Assembly (NCBI GenBank): GCA_016715195.1
Contig: JADKBB010000008.1
Location: 62,001 to 126,000 of the forward strand
From: Candidatus Villigracilis proximus
GTDB lineage: Bacteria; Chloroflexota; Anaerolineae; Anaerolineales; Villigracilaceae
Reading direction: 5' to 3'
DNA: 64,000 nucleotides
The translations under genes were made by a program, and so were the position numbers. Below, one piece after another: positions 26,665 to 34,846 of the stretch; within the stretch, counting starts at the first letter, position 1; each line of letters opens with the position of its first letter. The notes under the pieces are model-generated. The model made no database searches, had not been told where the DNA came from, and was given only the letters and a program-made list of their open reading frames with translations.

Positions 26665-27375
26665 ATGACCAAACAAATGAGCAAGAGTCAAAGGCGCCGC
26701 GCAAATAATAATCGCTCGCGTATGCTTACCATTGGAGCGATTGTAGTCGGTGCATTGCTTATCGCAGTCGCATTGATATTGCCCAACGCAAAATCCGGGG
26801 CGGAAGTTGTTGTGCCTGAGGCAGTGACCCGGCCGGCGGGCGACGGGTTAATGTTGGGAGAGATAACCGCTCCGGCAAAAATCGAAGTGTTTGAAGATTT
26901 TCAATGCCCGGCCTGTGTGCAGTTCAGTGAAGAGATAGAATCGCTTGTCCTTGAGAAATTGGTAGCAACCGGCAAGGCTTATTATATTTTCCATAATTAC
27001 CCGTTTTTAGACACGAACAGTGCCGCAAAAGAATCAAGAGGCGCCGCGAATGCCAGCTTGTGTGCCAACGAGCAGGGAAAATTCTGGGAATATCACGATG
27101 TCCTGTTCGCCAATTGGAATGGAGAGAATCAGGGTGCATTCGCTCCTGCGCGTCTTATGGAATTTGCAACTGCGCTAAAATTAAACACCGAAGATTTTCA
27201 AGCCTGTATTGATGAAGACCGTTATGCTGCAGAAGTTCAGGCTTCCTTCGACCTTGGGGTTGAGATGGGCGTCGAAGGCACGCCCACCGTCTTCGTTAAT
27301 GGCGTTATCATCACGCCCGGATATATCCCTTCGTTTGAAGATATCGCCGCTGCTGTGGAAGCTGTCCAACCATAA
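26665..27375 (+). CDS. DsbA-family thioredoxin-fold oxidoreductase, membrane-anchored
   Basis: The 236-residue product has a basic N-terminus (KSQRRRANNNRSR), a single membrane helix (about 20-41) and an extracytoplasmic DsbA/DsbG-like domain. The redox site is CPAC in VFEDFQCPACVQF near residue 80. The cis-proline loop is GTPTVFVNG near 210. It would form or shuffle disulfides outside the membrane. The ATG at 26665 is chosen because an AAGGAAAAG site precedes it and a promoter lies just upstream. A longer in-frame start at 26419 would run through the promoter and terminator and is rejected. It is monocistronic. Confidence 0.85.
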   Translation: MTKQMSKSQRRRANNNRSRMLTIGAIVVGALLIAVALILPNAKSGAEVVVPEAVTRPAGDGLMLGEITAPAKIEVFEDFQCPACVQFSEEIESLVLEKLVATGKAYYIFHNYPFLDTNSAAKESRGAANASLCANEQGKFWEYHDVLFANWNGENQGAFAPARLMEFATALKLNTEDFQACIDEDRYAAEVQASFDLGVEMGVEGTPTVFVNGVIITPGYIPSFEDIAAAVEAVQP

Positions 27376-27396
27376 AGTAATAATATTTCTGGATAT

Positions 27397-27434
27397 AAAA
27401 AGCAGGACAAGGATTTCCTTGCCCTGCTTTTTTA
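27397..27434 (+). terminator. Bidirectional terminator between converging genes
   Basis: AAAAAGCAGG (27397-27406) pairs with CCTGCTTTTT (27423-27432). It serves the DsbA-like gene on the plus strand and the sulfurtransferase gene on the minus strand. Confidence 0.8.
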
Positions 27435-27445
27435 TTGATTGAATT

Positions 27446-28309
27446 TTATTCTTTTGTAACAGGCAGATCACCGGGTAATCCCCATTCACTCCATGATCCA
27501 TCGTAGACTGTGACCCTGGGATAGCCAGCCAGTTCTGCTGCCAAAGCTGTGACACAGGCAGTGACACCCGATCCGCAGCTAAAAATTAAATTCTGATCCT
27601 TCTTTACCATGTTTGAAAACAGGGCGTCAAGTTTTGCGGGGGAAAGCATGAAACCATCCTGGACCGTATTTGCAAATGGCAGGTTAAACGCATTCGGCAT
27701 GTGTCCACTGCGCAGACCGGCTCGCGGCTCAGGGTCCACACCTTTGAAGCGTCCTTCGGAGCGTGCATCCATTACCGCAAAACGCGGATCAGAGAGCGCT
27801 TCGAGGACTTGTGCTGAATCACAGAACAACCCGGCTTGCGGGTGTGCCTCAAAATTTCCACGCTTTTCGGCTGCTTTCTTTGCCTGCGTTTCACAAGGCA
27901 GCCCCGCTTTTTTCCACGCAGGCAGACCGCCATCCAGTACAGCCACTTGATGCGCAGCATGTCCCATGGCGCGGAACATCCACCACGCCCGCGGACTTGA
28001 GTACACGCCGACATAATCATAGACAACGATCACGCTGTCTTTGTTAATTCCCAGTTTTTGCATTTCATCTGTAAAGAATTCGGCAGACGGCATCATGTGC
28101 GGCAGGTCTGTATTTTTCTCGCGGATATCATTGTCGAAATCAAAACGCAGCGCACCTTTGATGCAGGACGCTTCTTCTGTTGAGTCAGCGCTGCTGGCTG
28201 CTCCAACCGGTTTCATACTCGCATCCAAAATGACAAGATTCTCAGCTTCAAAATTATCCGCCAGCCATTGGACAGATACAAGCGGAGAATTAATTTTTTC
28301 AATTTTCAT
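27446..28309 (-). CDS. sseA: Thiosulfate/3-mercaptopyruvate sulfurtransferase
   Basis: The 287-residue product has two rhodanese domains. The first begins LVSVQWLADNFEAENLVILD. The second carries the active-site loop CGSGVTAC near residue 240, and CGSGVTA is the form typical of 3-mercaptopyruvate sulfurtransferases. It transfers sulfane sulfur to thiol acceptors or cyanide. The ATG at 28309 is chosen because an AAAGGTGA site precedes it and the family fold starts a few residues later; an upstream in-frame start 21 codons earlier lacks support. It converges on the DsbA-like gene. Confidence 0.88.
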   Translation of the reverse strand: MKIEKINSPLVSVQWLADNFEAENLVILDASMKPVGAASSADSTEEASCIKGALRFDFDNDIREKNTDLPHMMPSAEFFTDEMQKLGINKDSVIVVYDYVGVYSSPRAWWMFRAMGHAAHQVAVLDGGLPAWKKAGLPCETQAKKAAEKRGNFEAHPQAGLFCDSAQVLEALSDPRFAVMDARSEGRFKGVDPEPRAGLRSGHMPNAFNLPFANTVQDGFMLSPAKLDALFSNMVKKDQNLIFSCGSGVTACVTALAAELAGYPRVTVYDGSWSEWGLPGDLPVTKE

Positions 28310-28353
28310 GGGGTCACCTTTTTTAATGAGTTCAAAAATTATACGACATGTTA

Positions 28354-28384
28354 AATAAAAAAGGGCGGACACGAGGCCCGCCCC
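28354..28384 (-). terminator. Hairpin and U tract between the aminotransferase and sulfurtransferase genes
   Basis: GGGCGG (28363-28368) pairs with CCGCCC (28378-28383). On the minus strand it runs into six U, which fits termination of the aminotransferase operon. Confidence 0.75.
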
Positions 28385-28418
28385 TGATTACTGCTCACTG
28401 CTTACTAATCACTGCTCT

Positions 28419-29597
28419 TTACCCGTGCCTGCTCATGAACCGTTCCATGCGATACAAGGCTTCTTCGATCTTGCTGTACTCGGTCGCATAACAAGCGCGG
28501 ACAAATCCCTCGCCGCCGGGGCCGAAGGCATTACCCGGAACAACCGCCACACCTTCCTCTTTCAACAAGGTTTCAGCGAAAGTCTCATCGTCCATGCCGG
28601 AGGCTTTGACATTCGGGAATGTATAGAAAGCGCCGCGCGGCTCAAATGTCGAAAGGCCGAGTCGATTGAGTCCAGCGACCAGTAATCGGCGGCGGCGGTC
28701 GTACTCGGTCACCATTTCCTGCACATGCGGTTCGCCAGATTTCAAGGCTTCGATGGCGGCATCCTGAGCAGTGGTCGGTGCAGACATGATCGTGTATTGA
28801 TGAATACGCACCATGCCTTGAATAATATCTTCAGGTCCGCAGGCATAGCCGATGCGCCAGCCGGTCATGGCATAGGCTTTCGAAAAACCACCCAGCAAAA
28901 CGGTGCGGCGTCTCAGGCTTTCATCCAAAGCGGGGAAGCAGACATGCTCAAAGTCATAAACGAGACGGTCATAAATTTCATCGGAAACAACGATCAGATT
29001 ATATTGTTCCGCGATCTTTCCGATTTCCACCATCACTTCGCGCGGCGCTACTGCGCCTGTCGGGTTCGAGGGATAACCGATAAAAATAACTTTTGTGCGC
29101 GGTGTAATGGCCTTGCGAATATCATCAGGATCAATGGTGAAGTTGTTTTCAAGGCGTGCAGGAATTTCAATAGGAACGCCGCCAGCGAGGATCACTTCCG
29201 CTTGATAGGAAACAAAACACGGGGTCGGAATGATCACCTCATCGCCCGGTTCCAAAATTGCAGTGAAGGTCAGATACAACGCTTCTGAAACACCGACGGT
29301 CGCAACCACTTCACGCGCGGCGTCATATTTCACATTGTATAGTTTCTGCAAATTGTCCGCCACGCCTTGTCGCAATTCCATTTTTCCCTGATTGGATGTG
29401 TAATGCGTTTCGCCATTTTGCAGCGAGCGAATGCCCGCATCAAGGATCGGCTTCGGGGTGGTGAAATCCGGTTCGCCAATGCCAAGCGAGATCACATCCT
29501 TCATGGTCGCCACGATATCGAAAAACTTGCGAATACCGCTCGGCTTTAATCCCGCCACACGATTTGAGAGTCTTTGTACTTCATTGATTTCCTGCAT
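28419..29597 (-). CDS. Class I/II pyridoxal-phosphate aminotransferase
   Basis: The 392-residue product is a fold-type I aminotransferase. The signature segments are GIGEPDFTTPKPI near residue 38, YPSNPTGAVAPREVM near 175, and the pyridoxal-lysine loop GGFSKAYAMTGWRIGYACG near 235-253. The C-terminal Arg that binds the substrate carboxylate is in GFVRACYATEY. It belongs to the aspartate/aromatic-type subfamily Ib and transfers an amino group to a 2-oxo acid, with precise substrate not predictable. It is the last gene of a three-gene minus-strand operon with the DUF6504-like protein and the nucleotidyltransferase. Confidence 0.88.
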   Translation of the reverse strand: MQEINEVQRLSNRVAGLKPSGIRKFFDIVATMKDVISLGIGEPDFTTPKPILDAGIRSLQNGETHYTSNQGKMELRQGVADNLQKLYNVKYDAAREVVATVGVSEALYLTFTAILEPGDEVIIPTPCFVSYQAEVILAGGVPIEIPARLENNFTIDPDDIRKAITPRTKVIFIGYPSNPTGAVAPREVMVEIGKIAEQYNLIVVSDEIYDRLVYDFEHVCFPALDESLRRRTVLLGGFSKAYAMTGWRIGYACGPEDIIQGMVRIHQYTIMSAPTTAQDAAIEALKSGEPHVQEMVTEYDRRRRLLVAGLNRLGLSTFEPRGAFYTFPNVKASGMDDETFAETLLKEEGVAVVPGNAFGPGGEGFVRACYATEYSKIEEALYRMERFMSRHG

Positions 29598-29605
29598 TGA
29601 GCCTC

Positions 29606-29815
29606 CTATATGGGTTGAACGTGCCAGTCGTCTGAAAATTCCTGATATGTTAATTCAAAAGCGAAACCGTTTTCTGTTTTCACACGGAACCCTTTTTCGC
29701 CGGGTCCATGCCAGCGCGCAAAAATTTCAGCGATCTCATAGCGGCGTCCCTGCCACACCAACGAAAGCGGCCTCTCTGCATATTCTGTATCGGAACGACA
29801 CTCAACGGTTTCCAT
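29606..29815 (-). CDS. Small DUF6504-like protein
   Basis: The product is 69 residues. It contains RPLSLVWQGRRYEIAEIFAR and later FRVKTENGFAFELTYQEFSD with WHVQPI at the end. This strand-rich pattern, a basic residue before the GFRV block and a terminal Trp, matches small DUF6504-type proteins found beside unrelated housekeeping genes. No function is known. It lies in an operon, one base from the nucleotidyltransferase stop and eight bases before the aminotransferase start. Confidence 0.6.
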   Translation of the reverse strand: METVECRSDTEYAERPLSLVWQGRRYEIAEIFARWHGPGEKGFRVKTENGFAFELTYQEFSDDWHVQPI

Positions 29816-29816
29816 T

Positions 29817-30851
29817 TTATAAAATGACCGAACTGGTATCGCTGATATTCAACTGCATGACGTGACCATCGCCTCTTCCTTTAACGTTGGCCTGCCTGCC
29901 GATCAATGAGCGACTCAGCGCCGCATCCTTGATCTCACTACCCGGCTCGAGAATACTCTCCGCGATCTGGCAGTTCTCTATTTTGCAGTTTTCCCCAATT
30001 GAGGCATAAGGCCCGATGGTTGAATTCGCAATTTCAGCAGTAGCGTGAATAAATGAAGGTTCAATTACCTTTACCTGTGTACCTGCATACCTGTCTGCTT
30101 GTTTACTTTGTGTACCGAGCTTCTCCAACAGCATCTTGTTCGTGTCCAATGTGGCTTCGATCGTCCCCGTATCCAGCCAGGTGCTGATCCGATTCGTGCG
30201 GACTTTCGCTCCGCTTTCGATCATAATCGAAATGGCATCGGTCAGAAAATATTCATTCTTCAACATCACGCCGCGCTGTATTTGATCATCAATCGCAGAA
30301 AGCAATTGATCTGAACTCTTGAAATAATAACAACCCACCACCACCAGATTGTTATCCATGCTTTGCGGCTTCTCAATGAAACGCTTCACCCAGCCGTCTG
30401 CGCCTTCTTCCGCCACCCCAAAGCGGCGCGGATCTTCAACCGGCATGACCCACGCCACGCCATCAGACTTTTCCTGGGCGAGGAATGAGAAATCTGTTTC
30501 CATCAACGTGTCTGAAAAACAGATGATCATCGGCCCGCTTAAATATTCGCGTGCCAAAGCCAGCGCGTGCGATTGTCCCTTCATTTCATGCTGCACAACG
30601 AAATGAGCTTTGAGATCAGGATAATGTTCTTTGATGAATGGGGGAATTTGCATCTCGCCCAGATAAGGGCCGAGAATGAAAACATATTCTGTGTTTTCAG
30701 GGTCTGGCAAAGTTTTGAACATATCGAGCAAATGTTCAAGTGAAGTTTTGCCCGCCACGCTGACGAGCGGCTTTGGCTTGCTCCACGTATGTGGACGCAT
30801 CCGGGTTCCCCAACCCGCCATCGGGATAACGATCTTTAGCGTTTCAGCCAC
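29817..30851 (-). CDS. Sugar-phosphate nucleotidyltransferase
   Basis: The 344-residue product starts with KIVIPMAGWGTRMRPHTWSKPKPL, the GxGxRxxPxTxxxPKP signature of nucleotide-sugar pyrophosphorylases. The metal-binding IICFSDTLMETDFSFL lies near residue 115. A C-terminal left-handed beta-helix domain (ATAEIANSTIGPYASIGENC) follows from about 265. It would activate a sugar-1-phosphate with NTP. The start is GTG with a GGAGG site. Residues about 245-262 (GTQSKQADRYAGTQVKV) are encoded by an unusual ACCTG-word tract and look like an insertion in the linker. First gene of a three-gene operon. Confidence 0.85.
   Translation of the reverse strand: MAETLKIVIPMAGWGTRMRPHTWSKPKPLVSVAGKTSLEHLLDMFKTLPDPENTEYVFILGPYLGEMQIPPFIKEHYPDLKAHFVVQHEMKGQSHALALAREYLSGPMIICFSDTLMETDFSFLAQEKSDGVAWVMPVEDPRRFGVAEEGADGWVKRFIEKPQSMDNNLVVVGCYYFKSSDQLLSAIDDQIQRGVMLKNEYFLTDAISIMIESGAKVRTNRISTWLDTGTIEATLDTNKMLLEKLGTQSKQADRYAGTQVKVIEPSFIHATAEIANSTIGPYASIGENCKIENCQIAESILEPGSEIKDAALSRSLIGRQANVKGRGDGHVMQLNISDTSSVIL
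30067..30116 (-). repeat. ACCTGTNTAC word tract inside the nucleotidyltransferase gene
   Basis: Words such as TTTACCTGTG, TACCTGCATACCTGTC and TGTTTACTTTGTGTACC follow each other within the coding sequence. The same words form intergenic tracts near 60801-60890 (AACAGGTAAACACG and TTTACCTG). Confidence 0.45.
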
Positions 30852-30894
30852 GAGAATCCTCCAGTGAAAGACTTGAGTGTAATTTTACCAAACG

Positions 30895-30925
30895 AAAAAG
30901 GCATGGGTCATTTCCATGCCTTTTT
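30895..30925 (-). terminator. Terminator of the M3 peptidase gene
   Basis: AAAAAGGCATGG (30895-30906) pairs with CCATGCCTTTTT (30914-30925). It lies just beyond the stop of the minus-strand peptidase gene. Confidence 0.75.
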
Positions 30926-30929
30926 CTCG

Positions 30930-32648
30930 TTAATTTATGAGCTTTTCAAGTTTTTCCATTTCCGCTTCGATCAAATCCACATGGGTCTTGAGGGTCTTTG
31001 AATCAAAGGCAAATTTTATACCTGCGGCTTCGAATAGCTCCGGCAAAGAGACGGTGGATCCAAGCGCCAGCGCCTTGCGATATTCTGCAACTGCCTGCTT
31101 TTGGTCTTTGAGCGCATTCGCCCAGACCTGCACCGCGCCCAATTCCGCGATCCCATATTCAATATAATAGAAAGGAGAGGTGTGGATGTGTAACTGACGA
31201 TGCCAGTATGTTTTCTTTGCATCCTCAAGCCCGCTGTAATCAACGTAGGCCATAAAGCGATCCCATAGTTCACCCCATTTATTTTCGCATTGAATTGGGT
31301 CTGAGCTATCCTGCGGGTTTTCATAGATCCAATGTTGGAAAGCATCCACCTGCGCCATGTAGGGCCAGAAAGTGATAATGCCTTCGAGATGTTCAAGGCG
31401 AGCGCGTGCGGCTTCGGCTTCTGTATAGAAACCGCCATGTTCTTTTGTAATGTAGGGTGAAGCAAGTAATTCCATGGCCATTGAGGCAACTTCTGCGAAT
31501 TCAGCCGGGACATAATTTTCAGAGCGTTCGTGAAAATAGGGGACCACTCCGGCTTCAAATGCGTGAAAGGCGTGTCCGCCTTCATGCAGGAGGGTAATTA
31601 CATCGCCATGCGTATCCGAGTTGTTCATGAATATGAACGGTCGCTGGCTGACGCCGTAAATTAAATTGTAGCCGCCGGGTGCTTTGTTCTTGCGGCTGTC
31701 GAGATCGAGCAGGTCTTCGTCGATCATGGTCTGAAAGTATTTACCAAATTGCGGGTCTACCTTCGAGAAAATATCCTTCGCTTTAGATTTGAGCTCGTCT
31801 ATCGTTTGATACGGCTTTAGTGGATCTGCGTTGGAAATATCTACAAATTGATCCCACGGGCGGACAGATTGAATCCCCAGTTTTTCGCGGCGTTTTTCGT
31901 AAATCCGCCGGGCAGCGGGCACGACCACTTCTTCAATGGCTTTATGGAAAGTTTTGCAGTCTTCAGGAGAATAATCAAAACGGAATTTTTGTGCCCAGGC
32001 ATAGCTTCGATAATTGGGCATATCTGTATTGGCGGCAATCTTTAAACGCACCGCCATAAATTTTTTCCAAAGATCATTAATGGCAGCGCGGTTTTTAAGA
32101 CGCGCTTCAGTCATTATTTGCCATGCTTTTTCGCGGATGGCACGGTCCTGTTCCTGAAGCAGCGGATACATTTGAGAGGCCGTACGTTCCTCTCCGTTCC
32201 AGAGCATGGTTTGTGAGCCGATAATCTTGTTGTATTCAGCATTTAACTTTTGCTCATCAACCAGCAGTTCGAGATTCTCCTCCCTGAAAATATCCGCTTC
32301 GGCTCGCATCTTCTTTAAGCCCATTTTGAAGTTCGCGGGTTGTAAACCGCTTGCAAGTATCTTTTCTTTTAATTTTTGTTCTTCGGTCCGCGCCTGCGGT
32401 TGAATGGCTTCAACAAAATGATTAAATCTCTTTTCGATTTCATTATCTTCGGTAAATTGAGTAGTGGCAACGAAGAGACGTGTGTATTGCTCGTCGAGCC
32501 GGTCTGCAAGGTCAGACCATCCTAGCAGCCAATCGTTGACATTTTCTGATGTTAATTCGGTTGATTGCAGGACTTTGAAATGAGTTTCGTAGTCTTTCCA
32601 TTCCATTGCGAGTATGGCATCGGGTGTGGACGGTAAGTTCTTAAGCAT
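30930..32648 (-). CDS. M3-family oligoendopeptidase (PepF-like)
   Basis: The 572-residue product has the zinc-binding HExxH motif in TLLHEGGHAFHAFEAG near residue 353, with the third ligand Glu in a following helix. The all-helical body and length match oligoendopeptidase F-type M3 enzymes. It cleaves short oligopeptides in the cytoplasm and would process peptides brought in by the peptide ABC systems at 38-57 kb. That link is inference from proximity only. The AAAGGAG site supports ATG at 32648. The chromate-transporter gene is 11 bases upstream on the same strand, so they may be co-transcribed. Confidence 0.88.
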   Translation of the reverse strand: MLKNLPSTPDAILAMEWKDYETHFKVLQSTELTSENVNDWLLGWSDLADRLDEQYTRLFVATTQFTEDNEIEKRFNHFVEAIQPQARTEEQKLKEKILASGLQPANFKMGLKKMRAEADIFREENLELLVDEQKLNAEYNKIIGSQTMLWNGEERTASQMYPLLQEQDRAIREKAWQIMTEARLKNRAAINDLWKKFMAVRLKIAANTDMPNYRSYAWAQKFRFDYSPEDCKTFHKAIEEVVVPAARRIYEKRREKLGIQSVRPWDQFVDISNADPLKPYQTIDELKSKAKDIFSKVDPQFGKYFQTMIDEDLLDLDSRKNKAPGGYNLIYGVSQRPFIFMNNSDTHGDVITLLHEGGHAFHAFEAGVVPYFHERSENYVPAEFAEVASMAMELLASPYITKEHGGFYTEAEAARARLEHLEGIITFWPYMAQVDAFQHWIYENPQDSSDPIQCENKWGELWDRFMAYVDYSGLEDAKKTYWHRQLHIHTSPFYYIEYGIAELGAVQVWANALKDQKQAVAEYRKALALGSTVSLPELFEAAGIKFAFDSKTLKTHVDLIEAEMEKLEKLIN

Positions 32649-32659
32649 GAGTATCTCCT

Positions 32660-33217
32660 TTAGCGATAGACAAAAAAACCGAGGATGGCGCCCACGATTA
32701 CCAGCCAGACCGGGTTAATCTCGGTCAGTGTGAGCAATGCAAATGCGACAATAGCAATGATAACCTTATCCCAGTTCTGGGTCAGGCCATTGCCCCAACC
32801 TAATTTACTGACGTTGAAAACTGATGCCGCCATCACATAGGTCGTCCATAATAGCAGGCCGACAATGATCGGGCGCACTGCTTTCAACATGGCCGCTACA
32901 TTCGGGCTGTCTTTGATGCCAAAGAAAAAGATGACCATCACCATCATCAAAATGGTTGAGGGCAAAATTGTGCCGGAGACTGCTGAGACCGCGCCCCAGG
33001 TCCCTGCCATTTTATAGCCGATATAAGCTGAAACCTGCGGCGCGATCGGGCCGGGCAGGGCATTCCCTAATGCGAGCGCATCTGCAAATTCTTCGGTGGT
33101 GACCCAGCCCATATTCACCGACTCACGCTGCATCAATCCCATCGAAGCAGGTCCGCCGCCCCATGAGAAAAGGGCAACACGGGAGAATACAAGAAAGAGA
33201 CTCCAAAGTAGATTCAT
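32660..33217 (-). CDS. Half-size chromate-transporter (CHR family) protein
   Basis: The 185-residue product is a hydrophobic CHR domain with FSWGGGPASMGLMQRESVNM near the start, then ADALALGNALPGPIAPQVSA and five to six membrane helices. Short-chain CHR proteins normally work as pairs encoded by adjacent genes. No second half is present here, so either a partner is elsewhere or the protein forms a homodimer. The ATG at 33217 is favoured, since the family begins with LLWSLFLVFSRVALFSWGG. It starts four bases after the NUDIX stop. Confidence 0.8.
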   Translation of the reverse strand: MNLLWSLFLVFSRVALFSWGGGPASMGLMQRESVNMGWVTTEEFADALALGNALPGPIAPQVSAYIGYKMAGTWGAVSAVSGTILPSTILMMVMVIFFFGIKDSPNVAAMLKAVRPIIVGLLLWTTYVMAASVFNVSKLGWGNGLTQNWDKVIIAIVAFALLTLTEINPVWLVIVGAILGFFVYR

Positions 33218-33221
33218 ATTT

Positions 33222-33674
33222 TTACCATTTCCCAAATTGCGGATTTTTAATCCCAGCCTGATATTCCTGCAAACGGCGGCGATGACCGGGCCAGATGTCA
33301 TCGGGCAATTCGTTTAATGCAAAAGATTTCAACTCGGCAATTTCAGCATCCGGTTTGCTTTTGACTGTGAAATCAGTGCAGATAAAAACAATGTTGTGGT
33401 CGCTTTTCCAATCTGTGAAATTTGAGTACGCGCCCATCAAAGTAACTTCGCCAAGCTCCGCGCCGGTCTCTTCCCGTGCTTCACGGCGCGCTGCCTCATC
33501 AAGTGTTTCGCCTTTTTTCAATCCGCCGCCGGGCATGAACCAGCCGGGCATATACGTCTGACGTACCAGCCAAACCTTTTCGTCCTGTATCATCATCACC
33601 CGCACTCCCATGCGGATCGGGCGAAAGATAAAACAGTAGACTCTGAATCCGTAATAAAGAATGCGGATGAACAT
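33222..33674 (-). CDS. NUDIX hydrolase
   Basis: The 150-residue product carries a full Nudix box, GGGLKKGETLDEAARREAREETGAELG, at about residues 49-75 (matching GX5EX7REUXEEXGU). It probably hydrolyses a nucleoside diphosphate linked to another group. An N-terminal hydrophobic stretch (RILYYGFRVYCFIF) could associate with membrane. The ATG at 33674 abuts the aldo/keto reductase stop, and the CHR gene begins four bases downstream. Confidence 0.85.
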   Translation of the reverse strand: MFIRILYYGFRVYCFIFRPIRMGVRVMMIQDEKVWLVRQTYMPGWFMPGGGLKKGETLDEAARREAREETGAELGEVTLMGAYSNFTDWKSDHNIVFICTDFTVKSKPDAEIAELKSFALNELPDDIWPGHRRRLQEYQAGIKNPQFGKW

Positions 33675-34652
33675 TTATGAATGTCCCAAAATTGGATGAG
33701 GCAGATAAGACTCTTCGAGTCGTTTGATCTCTTCGTCTGATAATTTAATTTCCAAAGCGGCAATTGCCTGATCCAAATGCCCGATCTTACTGGACCCGAT
33801 AATGGGTGCGGCGATATGGGGTTTACTCAACACCCAGGCCAGTGCCACCTGCGAAGCCGTCGCGTTGTGACTCTTTGCCACTTCCGCCGCACGCTCGGCA
33901 ATGACAAAATCTTCGTCGCGGAAATAAAGCTCATTGGCAAATGGATCAGCCTGCGCACGCGATGTCTCGCCGCCTCCGCCGCGTTTGCGGTTGCCTGCAA
34001 AAAATCCGCGAGCCATCGGGCTCCAGGGAATTAATCCGATGCCCTGATCTTTGCAGAGCGGAATCATCTCGCGTTCTTCTTCACGATACACAAGATTATA
34101 GTGGTTTTGCATGGATATAAATTTTGTCCAGCCGTTCATTTCTGAAACATGCAGGGCTTTCATGAACTGCCACGCAAACATCGAAGACGCGCCAATATAT
34201 CTTGCCTTGCCTGCACGGACAACATCATTCAACGCTTCCATGGTTTCTTCGATGGGCACATTTGGATCCCAGCGATGGATTTGGTACAAGTCCACGTAAT
34301 CCATTTGCAGGCGTTTGAGCGAGTTGTCTATCGAATCCATGATGTGCTTGCGCGAGAGTCCGCGGTCGTTGGGGTCATCGCTCATCTGCCCGTGGACTTT
34401 GGTGGCGACTACGATATTTTCACGTTTGCTGTCTTTTAGTAAATTGCCTGTAATGCGTTCACTTTCCCCCGTGGAATAAACATCTGCTGTGTCAAAGAAA
34501 TTGATGCCTGCGTCTAATGCGCGTTTGATAAATGGCTTCGCTTCGTTCTCATCCAAAACCCATCCGCGCCATTTCTTTGAGCCGTAGGTCATCATCCCCA
34601 AACACAGCCGTGAGACTTTTAATCCGCTTTTGCCGAGATTGACGTATTGCAT
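33675..34652 (-). CDS. Aldo/keto reductase
   Basis: The 325-residue TIM-barrel protein carries the catalytic tetrad: Asp and Tyr in FFDTADVYSTGESE, Lys in VVATKVHG and His in LYQIHRWD. The NADPH-binding C-terminal block is IIGSSKIGHLDQAI. It reduces aldehydes or ketones, and substrate is not predictable. The ATG at 34652 has a GGAGG site; a start seven codons upstream lacks one. It heads a cluster with the NUDIX, CHR and perhaps the M3 peptidase genes. Confidence 0.88.
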   Translation of the reverse strand: MQYVNLGKSGLKVSRLCLGMMTYGSKKWRGWVLDENEAKPFIKRALDAGINFFDTADVYSTGESERITGNLLKDSKRENIVVATKVHGQMSDDPNDRGLSRKHIMDSIDNSLKRLQMDYVDLYQIHRWDPNVPIEETMEALNDVVRAGKARYIGASSMFAWQFMKALHVSEMNGWTKFISMQNHYNLVYREEEREMIPLCKDQGIGLIPWSPMARGFFAGNRKRGGGGETSRAQADPFANELYFRDEDFVIAERAAEVAKSHNATASQVALAWVLSKPHIAAPIIGSSKIGHLDQAIAALEIKLSDEEIKRLEESYLPHPILGHS

Positions 34653-34671
34653 ACTGCCTCCAAGTATATTC

Positions 34672-34846
34672 AAAATAACTCCGAAGGAGTGAAATGATTA
34701 TAGCGAAATGATTATAGTTCGCAAACGGTTTTCAAAAAACCCCGAAGGGGTGTCATAATTTTTGTGAAATCATGTCATCCCTTCGGGATTGATACAAACA
34801 TTTATATTATTCTATAATCTTTACATCCCTTCGGGATTTGGTCATT
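34672..34846 (-). repeat. UUCG-hairpin intergenic repeat, copy 2
   Basis: Read on the minus strand the order is ATCCCGAAGGGATG, AAGATTATAG, ATCCCGAAGGGATG, ACACCCCTTCGGGGT, CGTTTGCGAACTATAATC and ACTCCTTCGGAGT. This is the same series as at 6484-6655, in inverted orientation. It fills the gap between the PcrA stop and the aldo/keto reductase start. Confidence 0.8.
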
